Shown: positions 1 through 7,992 of the stretch, piece by piece
Layout: each line of letters starts with the position of its first letter
How positions within the stretch are numbered: position 1 is the stretch's first letter
DNA from: Corynebacterium sp. HMSC08A12
GTDB lineage: Bacteria; Actinomycetota; Actinomycetes; Mycobacteriales; Mycobacteriaceae
Direction: 5' to 3'
Assembly: GCF_001807485.1 (NCBI RefSeq)
Contig: NZ_KV789171.1
Coordinates: 32,655 to 96,654 of the forward strand
Length of the DNA: 64,000 bases
Program-made: the position numbers and the translations under genes
Notes under the pieces: model-generated
Told to the model about the DNA's origin: nothing
The model's database searches: none
The model's input: the letters and a program-made list of their open reading frames with translations, nothing else

Positions 1-1175
1 AAATCGCGCGCGGCCTGCTGATCTTCAGAGAGGTCGGCGCTGGGGGCGTCAGCACCAACAACAAGGTCAACCACCATCTCTGCGAAACCGGCGGTCAAAC
101 CCGGGGTAGCAACGCGCATGAAGGGGATGCCCGCCTTTGCGGCGGCATCGCGGGCCTCAGTATCCAGATCCCACTTGACCTCCATGTGGTCGGTGATGAA
201 GCCAACCGGGCACAGCACAATTGCGCGCTTGTTGCCGGCCTCCGCGCGCGCCTCGATGTGGTCGCACACGTCCGGCTCCAGCCACGGCACATGCGGCGAA
301 CCAGAGCGCGACTGCCACACCAGCTCGACGTCCAGGTCGGTGCCGGTACCCACATCCACACCCACAGTCTCACCCGTGTGTGCAGGCCCATCCCCGCGGC
401 CGCCGACGTTCTCGTGGCGGGCCAGCCGGCCAGTCCAGCCGTAATCCGCACCACTACCAGGGTTGTTAGCGAAGCTGCTGGCCTGCTGGATCAAACGCGA
501 GGCATCAAGCACCTGCTGGGAGTACAGATTCCCGCCGAACTTGTGCGGGCCCGCCGCCTTATCCGCCACCGTCGGCACCGAGTGCGCGGTGAAAACCAGG
601 TCGGCCTGCGCGGCGGTCTCCTCGCCGTGCTCGGCACGCAGCTGCTCGCGCGCCGCATCCACGGCCTGGGCAAACTCCGCGATGAACGTCGGGTGGCGGT
701 GAAACTGCGGCAGGCGCTCCACCTTCGGCGCCTCCAGGCCAGCCTCCTCGCACGCGACGATGGCGCGGCGCAGATCCTCCTGATACTGCGAGCAGCCTGA
801 GTAGCCGCCCCAGGCGCTGGTGGCGAAGACGTATACGTGGCGGATGCCATCGCGGGACATCTGCTGCAGTGCGTCCTCCACATAGGGCTCCCAGTTGCGG
901 TTGCCGAAGTACACGGGCAGGTCGATGTCGCGCCGGGTCAGCTCAGCTTCGATGTTGCGGATCAGCTGCTTATTCTGGTCGTTGATGGGGGAGCGGCCGC
1001 CGAGTGCAAAATAGTGCTCGCCGACCTTCTCCAAACGCTCGCGGGGGATGCCGCGGCCGCGCGTGACGTTCTCCAGGAAAGGCACCACGTCCTCGGCCTT
1101 CTCCGGGCCGCCGAAAGACAGCAGCAGGAGGGCGGAATTGGGGGCGATAGCGGGGGTTTTAGCGCTCGTGCTCAT
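1..1175 (-). CDS. hemH: Coproporphyrin III ferrochelatase, C-terminus cut by window edge
   Basis: The enzyme inserts ferrous iron into coproporphyrin III in the coproporphyrin-dependent haem pathway of actinobacteria (also named cpfC). The ATG at 1175 opens a protein starting MSTSAKTPAIAP, with the early motif LLLLSFGGPE. Further on come the family motifs TSAWGGYSGCSQY, FTAHSVP (the metal-chelating His loop), LVWQSRSGSPHVPWLEPD and CPVGFITDHMEVKWDLD with the conserved His/Glu pair. About 390 codons are visible without a stop, near the family's full length, so only a short tail is missing. Between the substrate-loop region and LVWQSRSG lies a Gly/Thr-rich insertion of roughly 40 residues that typical ferrochelatases lack. 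The family call is firm; substrate preference is inferred from the phylum. Confidence 0.93.
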   Translation of the reverse strand, partial: MSTSAKTPAIAPNSALLLLSFGGPEKAEDVVPFLENVTRGRGIPRERLEKVGEHYFALGGRSPINDQNKQLIRNIEAELTRRDIDLPVYFGNRNWEPYVEDALQQMSRDGIRHVYVFATSAWGGYSGCSQYQEDLRRAIVACEEAGLEAPKVERLPQFHRHPTFIAEFAQAVDAAREQLRAEHGEETAAQADLVFTAHSVPTVADKAAGPHKFGGNLYSQQVLDASRLIQQASSFANNPGSGADYGWTGRLARHENVGGRGDGPAHTGETVGVDVGTGTDLDVELVWQSRSGSPHVPWLEPDVCDHIEARAEAGNKRAIVLCPVGFITDHMEVKWDLDTEARDAAAKAGIPFMRVATPGLTAGFAEMVVDLVVGADAPSADLSEDQQAARD

Positions 1176-1242
1176 ATTCACCAGCCTAGCCCGTCGGCCC
1201 TGTTGTTCCTTAAACGCGCCGTCGCACGTGGCTGCACCCGGG

Positions 1243-1872
1243 TTAGGCCACCCCGAAGCGGCGCTTGTTCTTTGTTGTCTTTTCTTTCTTTGTGACGCCA
1301 CCCTGTCCCTCGCCAGCCATCTCAACCAAGTCGGCGCGGGCGCGGGCAACGCGGGAACGGATCGTGCCCACGCGGACGTTAGCGATCTTCGCGGCCTCGG
1401 CGTAGGTGTAGCCCAGAACCTGCGTGAGGATCAGAGCCTCGCGGCGTTCCGCCTCCAGCTGGTCGATGAGGGCGCGAGTGTCCACCCACTCGGCCCAGCT
1501 TTGCCCGCCAGTGGTTTCGGCGGCGGGGGTGGCGCTGGTGGCGTCCTCAATCTCCGTGGCGGAACTGCGGGGGCGGGCCATATCGTGGCGCACGCTATCG
1601 ACCCACACGCGGCGGGCGAGGGAGAGAATCCAGGTGCGGGCCGTGGAGCGGGCGGCGAAGCGCGGCAGGGCGCTCAATACGCGCAGGTAGGTCTCCTGGG
1701 TGAGGTCGTCCGCGCGGTCGGTATCGGCCAGGTGAGCCAGCAGGCGCCACACGTCGTCGTGCGTGGCGGAAATGAATTCTGTCAACGCCTGGCGGTCGCC
1801 ACTGGCGGCGCGCAGGGCAAGGTCGGTCACGGCGGCATCGTGCGCCTGACTGCTGGTTGCCTGGCTGGTCAT
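1243..1872 (-). CDS. sigC: ECF RNA polymerase sigma factor, SigC-like
   Basis: A 209-residue extracytoplasmic-function sigma factor that redirects RNA polymerase to a small regulon; the corynebacterial SigC next to katA is linked to respiratory-chain control (family knowledge). Region 2 is recognisable around DDLTQETYLRVLSALPRF, and region 4 as ALILTQVLGYTYAEAAKIANVRVGTIRSRVARARADL, split here only by reading order. I chose the ATG at 1872 (MTSQATSS) over a TTG two codons upstream. No anti-sigma gene is adjacent. It diverges from katA with only 81 bases between starts. The C-terminal tail after region 4 is Lys/Thr-rich and is encoded by one exact copy of the dispersed motif described in the findings. 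Confidence 0.88.
   Translation of the reverse strand: MTSQATSSQAHDAAVTDLALRAASGDRQALTEFISATHDDVWRLLAHLADTDRADDLTQETYLRVLSALPRFAARSTARTWILSLARRVWVDSVRHDMARPRSSATEIEDATSATPAAETTGGQSWAEWVDTRALIDQLEAERREALILTQVLGYTYAEAAKIANVRVGTIRSRVARARADLVEMAGEGQGGVTKKEKTTKNKRRFGVA
1285..1299 (-). repeat. Dispersed motif GGCGTCA-N2-AAGAAA, exact copy
   Basis: Reads GGCGTCA-CA-AAGAAA on the minus strand, inside the last codons of sigC, where it encodes GVTKK. Confidence 0.6.
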
Positions 1873-1920
1873 GGACAAAGCCTAACACGCGGGTGTGGAG
1901 ATTCTGGCAAGGTGGAATGC

Positions 1921-1934
1921 ATAGCCAAAGCTAT
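1921..1934. promoter_or_regulatory. Inverted repeat upstream of katA
   Basis: A perfect ATAGC-N4-GCTAT inverted repeat lies 20 bases before the katA ATG and just upstream of its GGAGG ribosome-binding site (1944-1948). Its place in the 81-base sigC/katA divergent spacer suggests an operator, but I cannot name the regulator. Confidence 0.35.
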
Positions 1935-1953
1935 TAGGTATCTGGAGGTACCC

Positions 1954-3585
1954 ATGACTGCTACGAATAATGACGGCACCAATAACGACCCAATCACCAC
2001 GGCCAAGGACGTCGCCTCCCGCGGCGTGTGCCCCTACTCCGGGGCGTCGACGAACGTGAACGGTTCCCCGGTCAGCACCGAGGAGCACTCCGCGACCGTG
2101 GGCCAGCAGGGTCCGCTGCTGCTTTCCGATGTGCACCTGGTGGAAAAGCACGCGCACTTCAACCGCGAGCGCATCCCGGAGCGCAACGTGCACGCCAAGG
2201 GCTCTGGCGCCTTCGGCGAGCTGACCATCACCGAGGACGTCTCCAAGTACACCAAGGCGGATCTGTTCCAGCCGGGGCGCGTGACCCCGATGCTGGCCCG
2301 CTTCTCCACCGTCGCGGGCGAGCAGGGCTTCCCCGATGCGGTGCGCGACGTGCGCGGATTCTCGCTGAAGTTTTACACCCAGCAGGGCAACTACGACATC
2401 GTGGGTAATAACACCCCGGTGTTCTTCCTGCGCGATGGCATTAAGTTCCCCGACTTCATCCGCTCCCAGAAGCGCCTGGCGGATTCCGGCCTGCGCTCCG
2501 CGGACATGCAGTGGGATTTCTGGACCCGCTCCCCGGAGACCGCACACCAGGTGACCTACCTGATGGGCGACCGCGGCATCCCGACGGACTTCCGCCACAT
2601 GGACGGCTTCGGCTCCCACACCTACCAGTGGATCAACGCCGCCGGCGAGCGTTTCTGGGTGAAGTACCACTTCAAAACCCGCCAGGGCTGGGATTTCTAC
2701 ACCGACGACGAGGCCGCCAAGGTCATCGCTTCGGGCAACTTCGATTCCTCCCGTCAGGATCTTTATGACGCCATCGAGCGCGGCGATTACCCGACGTGGG
2801 ATGTGAAGGTGCAGATCATGCCTGTCGCCGAGGCGCAGGACTACCGCTGGAATCCGTTTGACCTGACGAAGACCTGGTCGCAGAAGGATTACCCGCTGAT
2901 TCCGGTCGGCCACTTCACGCTGAACGAGAACCCGCAGAACTTCTTCGCTCAGATTGAACAGGCCGCCTTCGCACCATCGAACCTGGTGCCGGGCATTGGG
3001 CTGTCTCCGGACAAGATGCTGTTGGCTCGTGCCTTCGCCTACGCCGATACGCAGCGTTACCGCCTGGGCGTGAATTTCCACCAGCTGCCTTCCAACCGTT
3101 CCGTCGTGGCGGAGAAAAACTACTACACCGCCAAGGACGGCGCGGGTAACCAGGAGTTCCCGCCGGCCGGCACCCCGGTGTACTCCCCGAATCGCTTCGA
3201 GCGCGGCGAGGGCACAAACGACGTCAACGACGGCTCCGGTGCCGTCGAGCAGGGCGTGGCCGCCGGTGAGTCCCAGTACGGCTTCGGCCGTGGCCAGGAA
3301 TCCGCCGTGACCGCCGCTGAGGAGCTGGGTCTGTTCGACGATCTGCACGGCACCGACCTGACCCGTGGAGCTTATGTCCGCCACCCGGAGGACGACGACT
3401 TCATCCAGGCGGGGCAGCTGGTGCGCGAGGTTCTGGATGACGCCGCCCGGGAGCGCCTGGCAAACAACATCGCAGGCGCGATGGACGGTGTGTCTGACCA
3501 GGTGGCTGAGCAGTGCTGGACCTACTGGGGCAAGGTCGACGAGAACCTGCGCGACCGGGTGAAGGAAATCTTCACCGGCAAGTAG
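1954..3585 (+). CDS. katA: Monofunctional haem catalase
   Basis: Catalase disproportionates hydrogen peroxide in the cytoplasm. The 543-residue product has the small-subunit size. The distal-haem His is about residue 80 in RIPERNVHAKGSGAFG, the catalytic Asn is in IVGNNTPVFF (about 152-153), and the proximal haem-ligand Tyr is about 363 in RAFAYADTQRYRLG. The ATG at 1954 follows GGAGG with good spacing; reading can extend far upstream in frame, but that part is antisense to sigC and has no family similarity. Divergence from sigC and closeness to ferrochelatase (haem supply) and Ohr make a coherent peroxide-defence block. A strong stem-loop follows the stop. Confidence 0.97.
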   Translation: MTATNNDGTNNDPITTAKDVASRGVCPYSGASTNVNGSPVSTEEHSATVGQQGPLLLSDVHLVEKHAHFNRERIPERNVHAKGSGAFGELTITEDVSKYTKADLFQPGRVTPMLARFSTVAGEQGFPDAVRDVRGFSLKFYTQQGNYDIVGNNTPVFFLRDGIKFPDFIRSQKRLADSGLRSADMQWDFWTRSPETAHQVTYLMGDRGIPTDFRHMDGFGSHTYQWINAAGERFWVKYHFKTRQGWDFYTDDEAAKVIASGNFDSSRQDLYDAIERGDYPTWDVKVQIMPVAEAQDYRWNPFDLTKTWSQKDYPLIPVGHFTLNENPQNFFAQIEQAAFAPSNLVPGIGLSPDKMLLARAFAYADTQRYRLGVNFHQLPSNRSVVAEKNYYTAKDGAGNQEFPPAGTPVYSPNRFERGEGTNDVNDGSGAVEQGVAAGESQYGFGRGQESAVTAAEELGLFDDLHGTDLTRGAYVRHPEDDDFIQAGQLVREVLDDAARERLANNIAGAMDGVSDQVAEQCWTYWGKVDENLRDRVKEIFTGK

Positions 3586-3602
3586 CCGCCACTGGCCGCA
3601 GC

Positions 3603-3637
3603 GCGGCGCCCACCGGTTCGCGTAGGCTGGGCGCCGC
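3603..3637 (+). terminator. Stem-loop after katA
   Basis: A perfect 10-bp stem (GCGGCGCCCA / TGGGCGCCGC) with a 15-base loop. It has no following T-run, so it may slow or partly stop transcription between katA and ohr, or protect the katA mRNA end. Confidence 0.45.
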
Positions 3638-3699
3638 AACGAATCAAACAGCAACTAACGACGACCAACGACAGTTTTGGCGAAAGGATTGGTTCACTC

Positions 3700-4125
3700 A
3701 TGAGCGACGCACTGTACACAGCAAAGGCACTTTCTACCGGTGGCGGCCGCGATGGCCACGTCGCCACCGACGACCGCCAGATCGACCTGGACGTTCGCCC
3801 GCCGAAGGCAATGGGAGGCTCCGGCGAGGGCACGAACCCGGAGCAGCTGGTCTCTGCAGGCTGGGCCGCCTGCTTCAACGGCGCCCTGCAGAAGACCATC
3901 AAGGAGGCTGGCGTGGACATGAGCCAGTCCCCGGAGGTCGCCGTCGAGACCACCCTGAACAAGGTTCCGGAGGGCTTCCGCCTGTCCGCGAAGATCACCG
4001 CCACCGTCTTCGGCGTGGATCAGGCCAAGGCCGACGAGCTGGTCGCAGACGCCCACGCATTCTGCCCCTATTCCAAGGCAATGCGCGGCGAGATCGACGT
4101 TGAGGCCGTCGCCGTCGTCGGCTAG
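3700..4125 (+). CDS. ohr: Organic hydroperoxide resistance protein, Ohr/OsmC family
   Basis: A thiol peroxidase of 141 residues that reduces organic (fatty-acid) hydroperoxides. The two catalytic cysteines of the Ohr subgroup are visible: Cys58 in SAGWAACFNGAL and Cys122 in HAFCPYSKA. The N-terminal ALYTAKALSTGGGRDGH and the DVRPPKAMGG block match Ohr rather than OsmC. The ATG at 3700 follows a GAAAGGA ribosome-binding site. No OhrR-type regulator is adjacent. It lies 114 bases after katA on the same strand, behind a stem-loop, so it may have its own promoter. Confidence 0.94.
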   Translation: MSDALYTAKALSTGGGRDGHVATDDRQIDLDVRPPKAMGGSGEGTNPEQLVSAGWAACFNGALQKTIKEAGVDMSQSPEVAVETTLNKVPEGFRLSAKITATVFGVDQAKADELVADAHAFCPYSKAMRGEIDVEAVAVVG

Positions 4126-4142
4126 TTCCGCTGCTAAAGCAG

Positions 4143-4186
4143 AAACGAGTCCGCTCCCACCAAGGAAGTGGGGGCGGACTCGTTTT
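4143..4186. terminator. Bidirectional terminator between ohr and mrpG
   Basis: A long inverted repeat: AAACGAGTCCGC and TCCCAC pair with GTGGG and GCGGACTCGTTT, with A/T tracts at both ends. It sits between convergent ohr and mrpG and can serve both. Confidence 0.85.
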
Positions 4187-4195
4187 CTATTGGCG

Positions 4196-4597
4196 CTACT
4201 TGGGCTCTTTCGCCTTCTGACCACCGGACAGCGGCACAGTGTGATCCCAGTGCGTCGCATGCAGCGCGCGGCCCATCACGTATGAACCGACGGCGCCGAT
4301 CACCAGCAGCGCAGTGATGGCGACGATTGCGCGGATCAACTCGCCCAGAACAAACCCTTCCGTCGACCAGGAGTAAACCAGGTTGGCGCTGATCAGCAGG
4401 GGAAGCCCCACGCCGACAGCTGGACCGACCATGTTGACCTGACTGATGGCGTCCGGAGCAAGGTACATCGCGCGGGCAGAAACAAAGATGAAGATCGCCC
4501 CGAGAATGGCGAGCACACCCGCGGTAATCGCGCCGAGCCAACCCGGCTCGCTGAACTCGACCATTTCGCCGGCGGCGGCGAGAATTGTTGTGGACAT
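4196..4597 (-). CDS. mrpG: Mrp-type Na+/H+ antiporter subunit G
   Basis: A small membrane subunit (133 residues, three hydrophobic helices) of the multi-subunit Mrp cation/proton antiporter. The core around AGVLAILGAIFIFVSARAMY and ANLVYSWSTEG..IVAITALLVIGAVGSYVMGRALH fits the MnhG/PhaG family. Family members usually begin close to the first helix; here about 20 extra residues precede it. It is the last gene of the operon, directly abutting mrpF with no spacer, and is followed by the bidirectional terminator. Confidence 0.88.
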   Translation of the reverse strand: MSTTILAAAGEMVEFSEPGWLGAITAGVLAILGAIFIFVSARAMYLAPDAISQVNMVGPAVGVGLPLLISANLVYSWSTEGFVLGELIRAIVAITALLVIGAVGSYVMGRALHATHWDHTVPLSGGQKAKEPK

Positions 4598-4876
4598 TTA
4601 GCGCCTCCCTCGAGAAATGATGCGGGCATAAGCGATCGTCGACAGCGCGCCGAACAGGCCGGCGAACAGTGCGACCTCATAGGTGATCGCCGTGCGGTGG
4701 AAGATCGAATAACACAAAAACAGGCCGGCCATCGCCATAAACACCATGTCGGAAAGGACGGCGCGGCGGGCGTCATTATGCGTAGAAACAGCGCGCCACA
4801 GCACCGTAAACAGCGCGACAACAACAATGGCGGCGGCGATGCCCACCAGGATATTTAGTAGGTCCCTGGGCTCCAT
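4598..4876 (-). CDS. mrpF: Mrp-type Na+/H+ antiporter subunit F
   Basis: A 92-residue, three-helix membrane subunit of the Mrp complex. The conserved centre RAVSTHNDARRAVLSDMVFMAM corresponds to the polar loop and second helix of MrpF, in which an Asp lies in the membrane next to the ion path (family knowledge). It abuts mrpE (stop/start adjacent) and mrpG, so it is translated from the same transcript. Confidence 0.88.
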   Translation of the reverse strand: MEPRDLLNILVGIAAAIVVVALFTVLWRAVSTHNDARRAVLSDMVFMAMAGLFLCYSIFHRTAITYEVALFAGLFGALSTIAYARIISRGRR

Positions 4877-5734
4877 CTACTTGCCTTCCTTCGGGTTGTT
4901 CTTCGGATACAACGGGTCGTACAAGGTCTCTCCCGGTTTGGTGCGGCCTTCCTGGTCGGGTTTGGACGCCCCCAGGTTGTCCCCGCGGAAAGTATCAATA
5001 TCGGGGGTTGCATTGGAGATGCGGGCCTTGGCGCGCTCGGCGTTTCGGCGGGCGATCTCGTAGCGCTCCTTGCGATCCATGTCGCGCACGTCGGAGGGGT
5101 TCTTCTCCTCCTCGTCGGACTGCAGGATCGCGGCGACGAAAGCGGCGGCGTGCGGGGTGGAATCCACCTTCTCCACGTCGAAGACCGTCTCGTCGGATGC
5201 GCGGCCACCGCGCGAACCGCGGAAGCCACGCGGGCCTGGGCGGCCCTTCTCCACCAGGTACTGCACGTCGAAGTGCAGCGGCTTATCCTTCACCGACGGG
5301 GCGAGGTGCTCCTCCATGTCCGCCAGGCTGGCCAGGAGTTCTTCCGGGTCCGCGCCGTACATGGCGTGTACCGCGAGGAAGCGCTGGACGTGGTCCAGGC
5401 CGTGGGTGTTGAACTCCGAGCGGGCCACGGCGAAGGCATCCTTAGAGCTGCGCTCGCCGGCGGCTGCGTCGTAGTCGACCTCCTTCGGGCCGGTCACGCC
5501 CAGGGACAGCGTGCCGGGGGTCATGGTGATCGAGGCGATGAGGGCCGCGATGTCCCGCTCGCTGGTCACGCGCAGCGGGTAGTAGATCACCACCGGCGCG
5601 ATGTTGCGGCCGGTGCCGAGGGTATCAGTCGCCATGACGACCGACTCCTTGACGATCTGCCCGACCAGCCAGGTGGCGTACTTCAGCGCGTGGCCGGTGG
5701 ACTTCACTGCTTGGACAATACTGAACTTTGCCAT
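4877..5734 (-). CDS. mrpE: Mrp-type Na+/H+ antiporter subunit E with long soluble tail
   Basis: The MrpE fold is seen in the first 130 residues: YATWLVGQIVKESVVMATDTL, then the cytoplasmic domain with ITMTPGTLSLGVT and FNTHGLDHVQRFL. The usual product is about 160 residues with two N-terminal membrane helices; this one is 285. Only about 15 residues precede the YATWLV block, so the first hydrophobic hairpin seems to be missing or reduced. The second half is hydrophilic, with a collagen-like GRPGPRGFRGSRGGR stretch, then acidic and Arg-rich segments. The family call is secure; the function of the tail is unknown. It lies three bases after mrpD. Confidence 0.85.
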   Translation of the reverse strand: MAKFSIVQAVKSTGHALKYATWLVGQIVKESVVMATDTLGTGRNIAPVVIYYPLRVTSERDIAALIASITMTPGTLSLGVTGPKEVDYDAAAGERSSKDAFAVARSEFNTHGLDHVQRFLAVHAMYGADPEELLASLADMEEHLAPSVKDKPLHFDVQYLVEKGRPGPRGFRGSRGGRASDETVFDVEKVDSTPHAAAFVAAILQSDEEEKNPSDVRDMDRKERYEIARRNAERAKARISNATPDIDTFRGDNLGASKPDQEGRTKPGETLYDPLYPKNNPKEGK

Positions 5735-5737
5735 GGC

Positions 5738-7420
5738 TTAGCGATCCTTCCCGTCCTGAGCCTGCTGTTCCTTGCTTTCGCGTTCGGCATGCTCCCTGTG
5801 GGTGTCATCGTTCGTAGTACTACGCGCACCGGCAGGAACATTATCCAATCCGCTCGGGCCGGGCGGCAGGACCGCGCCGACGGCCTCATCCGGATCGCCG
5901 AGGACTGCCTCGACATAAGCGGTCGTGTCGGTCAGATTATCGGCGGCCTTGTTGACCTGCTGGAAGACCGGCCCGGCGCCGATGAACATGCCCACGGAAA
6001 TCAGCATCATGACTGCGGACGGCCACACGTAACGGCGCGGTACGCGCAGCTCCGGGTCGGCCTCGTTGGCGTTCATCTGACGGCCCCAGAACACCTCGCG
6101 CCACACGTAGATCATGGAAACCAAGGCGCCGATGGAGGAGACGATGATTGCGCCGATGGCCAGCCAGGTCTTCCACGTGCCGCCCTGAGCCACGCCGAAA
6201 ACTAGAGCCAGCTTGCCCCACAGGCCGGAGAACGGCGGCAGGCCGACGATTGCCAGCGCACCAGCCGCGAAGACGACCGCGACGAAGCGGTCGCGGCGCA
6301 TCAGCCCGGAGAGCTTGCGCACGCGGCCCGAACCGTAGGTCTCCTCGATCGCGCCGGAGGCCATGATGAGGGATCCGGCGACGATCATGTGGTGCAGCAT
6401 GTAGAACAGTGCTGCGCTGAGCATGAGACGGGCATCGTTGCTGAGGAAAGCCAGTCCAATCAGCATGAATGGGATGCCGTTGACCATCTGGTAGGCGATC
6501 ACGCTGCGCATCGTGGTTTCGCCCAGGCCGGCGAAGCCGCCGATCAGCATGCCCAGCACTACGATCACCAGGATTGCCCAGGACCAGGCGGGGTCGCCCT
6601 CGAAGATGGTCAGGTACACACGGAAGATCGCGTAGATGCCGACCTTGGTGTGCAGGCCGGAGAACAGCGCCATCACGGCCGGGGAGGTAGACGGGTAGGC
6701 GCGCGGCAGCCACGTGTGAACGGGCGCCACGCCCGCCTTCACGGCCAGCGCCAGCAGAACCACGCCCAGCGGGACCACTAGCTGCCACTGGTTGCCGAAG
6801 ACTCCTTCGGCAAACTCGGTGCCGCGGGGTCCGGCTGCACCCGCCAGGGCGGCGAGGTTGGTGGTGCCCACCACGGCGTAGACCAGTACCACGCCACTCA
6901 GCAGCACTAGGGAGGTCACCAGGTTCACGATGATGAACATCCTGCCCGCCGCCAGGCGAGCCCACGTGCCGGTCATCGCCAGCAGGCCGAAGGAGGGCAT
7001 CAGCATGACCTCGATGAACACGAACAGGTTGAACAAGTCCGCGGTCAGCAGCGCACCCCACACGCCGCCGATCAGCATGAGCGTGAGGGCGGGGTAGAAG
7101 CGGGCGCGCGTCTCGCCGACGACGTCGGCGAACCAGTTGGCGATCAGGGCGACGACGGAGGTCGTCAGGATCATGACGCCCGCCAGATTGTCGGCGACCA
7201 GCGGGATGGAGATGCCGCCCACGAACCCGCCGACGTTATCGACCAGCACCGTGTTCGGCTCGTTGACCTGCACCAGCACCCAGATGCCGCCGACGATGCC
7301 GAATGCCGGCACCAGCAGGCCCAGAGCGCGGCGGAGGCTCATCCACGGAGCCATCGCGGCAACGGCCGCAGCCAGCAGCGGGACGGCGATAAACAGACTG
7401 AGGAGGGAACCTTCGGTCAT
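5738..7420 (-). CDS. mrpD: Mrp-type Na+/H+ antiporter subunit D
   Basis: A 560-residue proton-pumping-type membrane protein related to complex I subunits NuoN/M, with about 14 helices. The family core is seen in PALTLMLIGGVWGALLTADLFNLFVFIEVM, with a conserved membrane Glu, and in KAGVAPVHTWLPRAYP, with a key Lys in helix 7. The C-terminal 60 residues after PVFQQVNKAADNL are hydrophilic and highly charged, longer than usual. Its start codon shares one base with the mrpC stop (TAATG), indicating translational coupling. Confidence 0.94.
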   Translation of the reverse strand: MTEGSLLSLFIAVPLLAAAVAAMAPWMSLRRALGLLVPAFGIVGGIWVLVQVNEPNTVLVDNVGGFVGGISIPLVADNLAGVMILTTSVVALIANWFADVVGETRARFYPALTLMLIGGVWGALLTADLFNLFVFIEVMLMPSFGLLAMTGTWARLAAGRMFIIVNLVTSLVLLSGVVLVYAVVGTTNLAALAGAAGPRGTEFAEGVFGNQWQLVVPLGVVLLALAVKAGVAPVHTWLPRAYPSTSPAVMALFSGLHTKVGIYAIFRVYLTIFEGDPAWSWAILVIVVLGMLIGGFAGLGETTMRSVIAYQMVNGIPFMLIGLAFLSNDARLMLSAALFYMLHHMIVAGSLIMASGAIEETYGSGRVRKLSGLMRRDRFVAVVFAAGALAIVGLPPFSGLWGKLALVFGVAQGGTWKTWLAIGAIIVSSIGALVSMIYVWREVFWGRQMNANEADPELRVPRRYVWPSAVMMLISVGMFIGAGPVFQQVNKAADNLTDTTAYVEAVLGDPDEAVGAVLPPGPSGLDNVPAGARSTTNDDTHREHAERESKEQQAQDGKDR

Positions 7421-7992
7421 TACTTCTGCGCTCCCTTCTGATCGTTAGCACGTGCCTTGTCGGTGGGGCTGGCCGAGCCGGCAGACTTCGCTGCATCGGC
7501 GGACTGTGCGGCGGCTTCGTCCGGGCCGTCCTCGTCGGTGGTGGAGTGGACTTCCGTGTAGTCGTTCGCGCCGAGTTTCTTCTCCTCGTGCTCCTTGACC
7601 ACACCGCCGTGGGCCTTGGCTTCCTCGTAGTTCTTCCAGCCCATCGTCTGCAGGGTGCGCAGGCGGCGGGAGGCGGTCTCCACGTCGTCGCTGCCGAATG
7701 TGTCGTCGTCGCGGCCCAGTGCGGCCATGGCCAGCATCACTGCGGTGGAGGCCATGGAGATCACGATTGCCGTCAGCACGAACGCCTGGGGCAGCGGGTC
7801 GGCGGCCTGCTCGGGGGTGGCGCGGTCCATCAGCGGATCCATGCGCCACGCGCCGATGCCAGCAGCGAGGATCAGGAGGTTAACCGCGTGGCTCATCAGC
7901 GTGATGCCCATGATGATGCGCAGCATTCCGCGCTGCATCACCAGGTACACGCCGCCGCCCATCAGGATGGCGATGATAGCTGCGATGATCAC
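7420..7992 (-). CDS. mrpC: Mrp-type Na+/H+ antiporter subunit C with acidic tail
   Basis: Residues 1-95 are a NuoK-like three-helix subunit: MGGGVYLVMQRGMLRIIMG, then SHAVNLLIL, then QAFVLTAIVISMASTAVMLA, with the conserved Leu-rich helices. The usual size is about 115; here 190, because a soluble, acid- and Ala-rich tail of about 90 residues follows. The start is a GTG (7992) that overlaps the end of mrpA by four bases. Tails of this kind also occur on MrpA, MrpD and MrpE of this operon. Confidence 0.92.
   Translation of the reverse strand: MIIAAIIAILMGGGVYLVMQRGMLRIIMGITLMSHAVNLLILAAGIGAWRMDPLMDRATPEQAADPLPQAFVLTAIVISMASTAVMLAMAALGRDDDTFGSDDVETASRRLRTLQTMGWKNYEEAKAHGGVVKEHEEKKLGANDYTEVHSTTDEDGPDEAAAQSADAAKSAGSASPTDKARANDQKGAQK

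Noticed and set aside
1882..3654. 590-codon open frame antisense to katA
   Set aside because: It is the mirror of a strongly conserved catalase; high-GC codon use leaves the antisense frame open. It has no start signal or domain.
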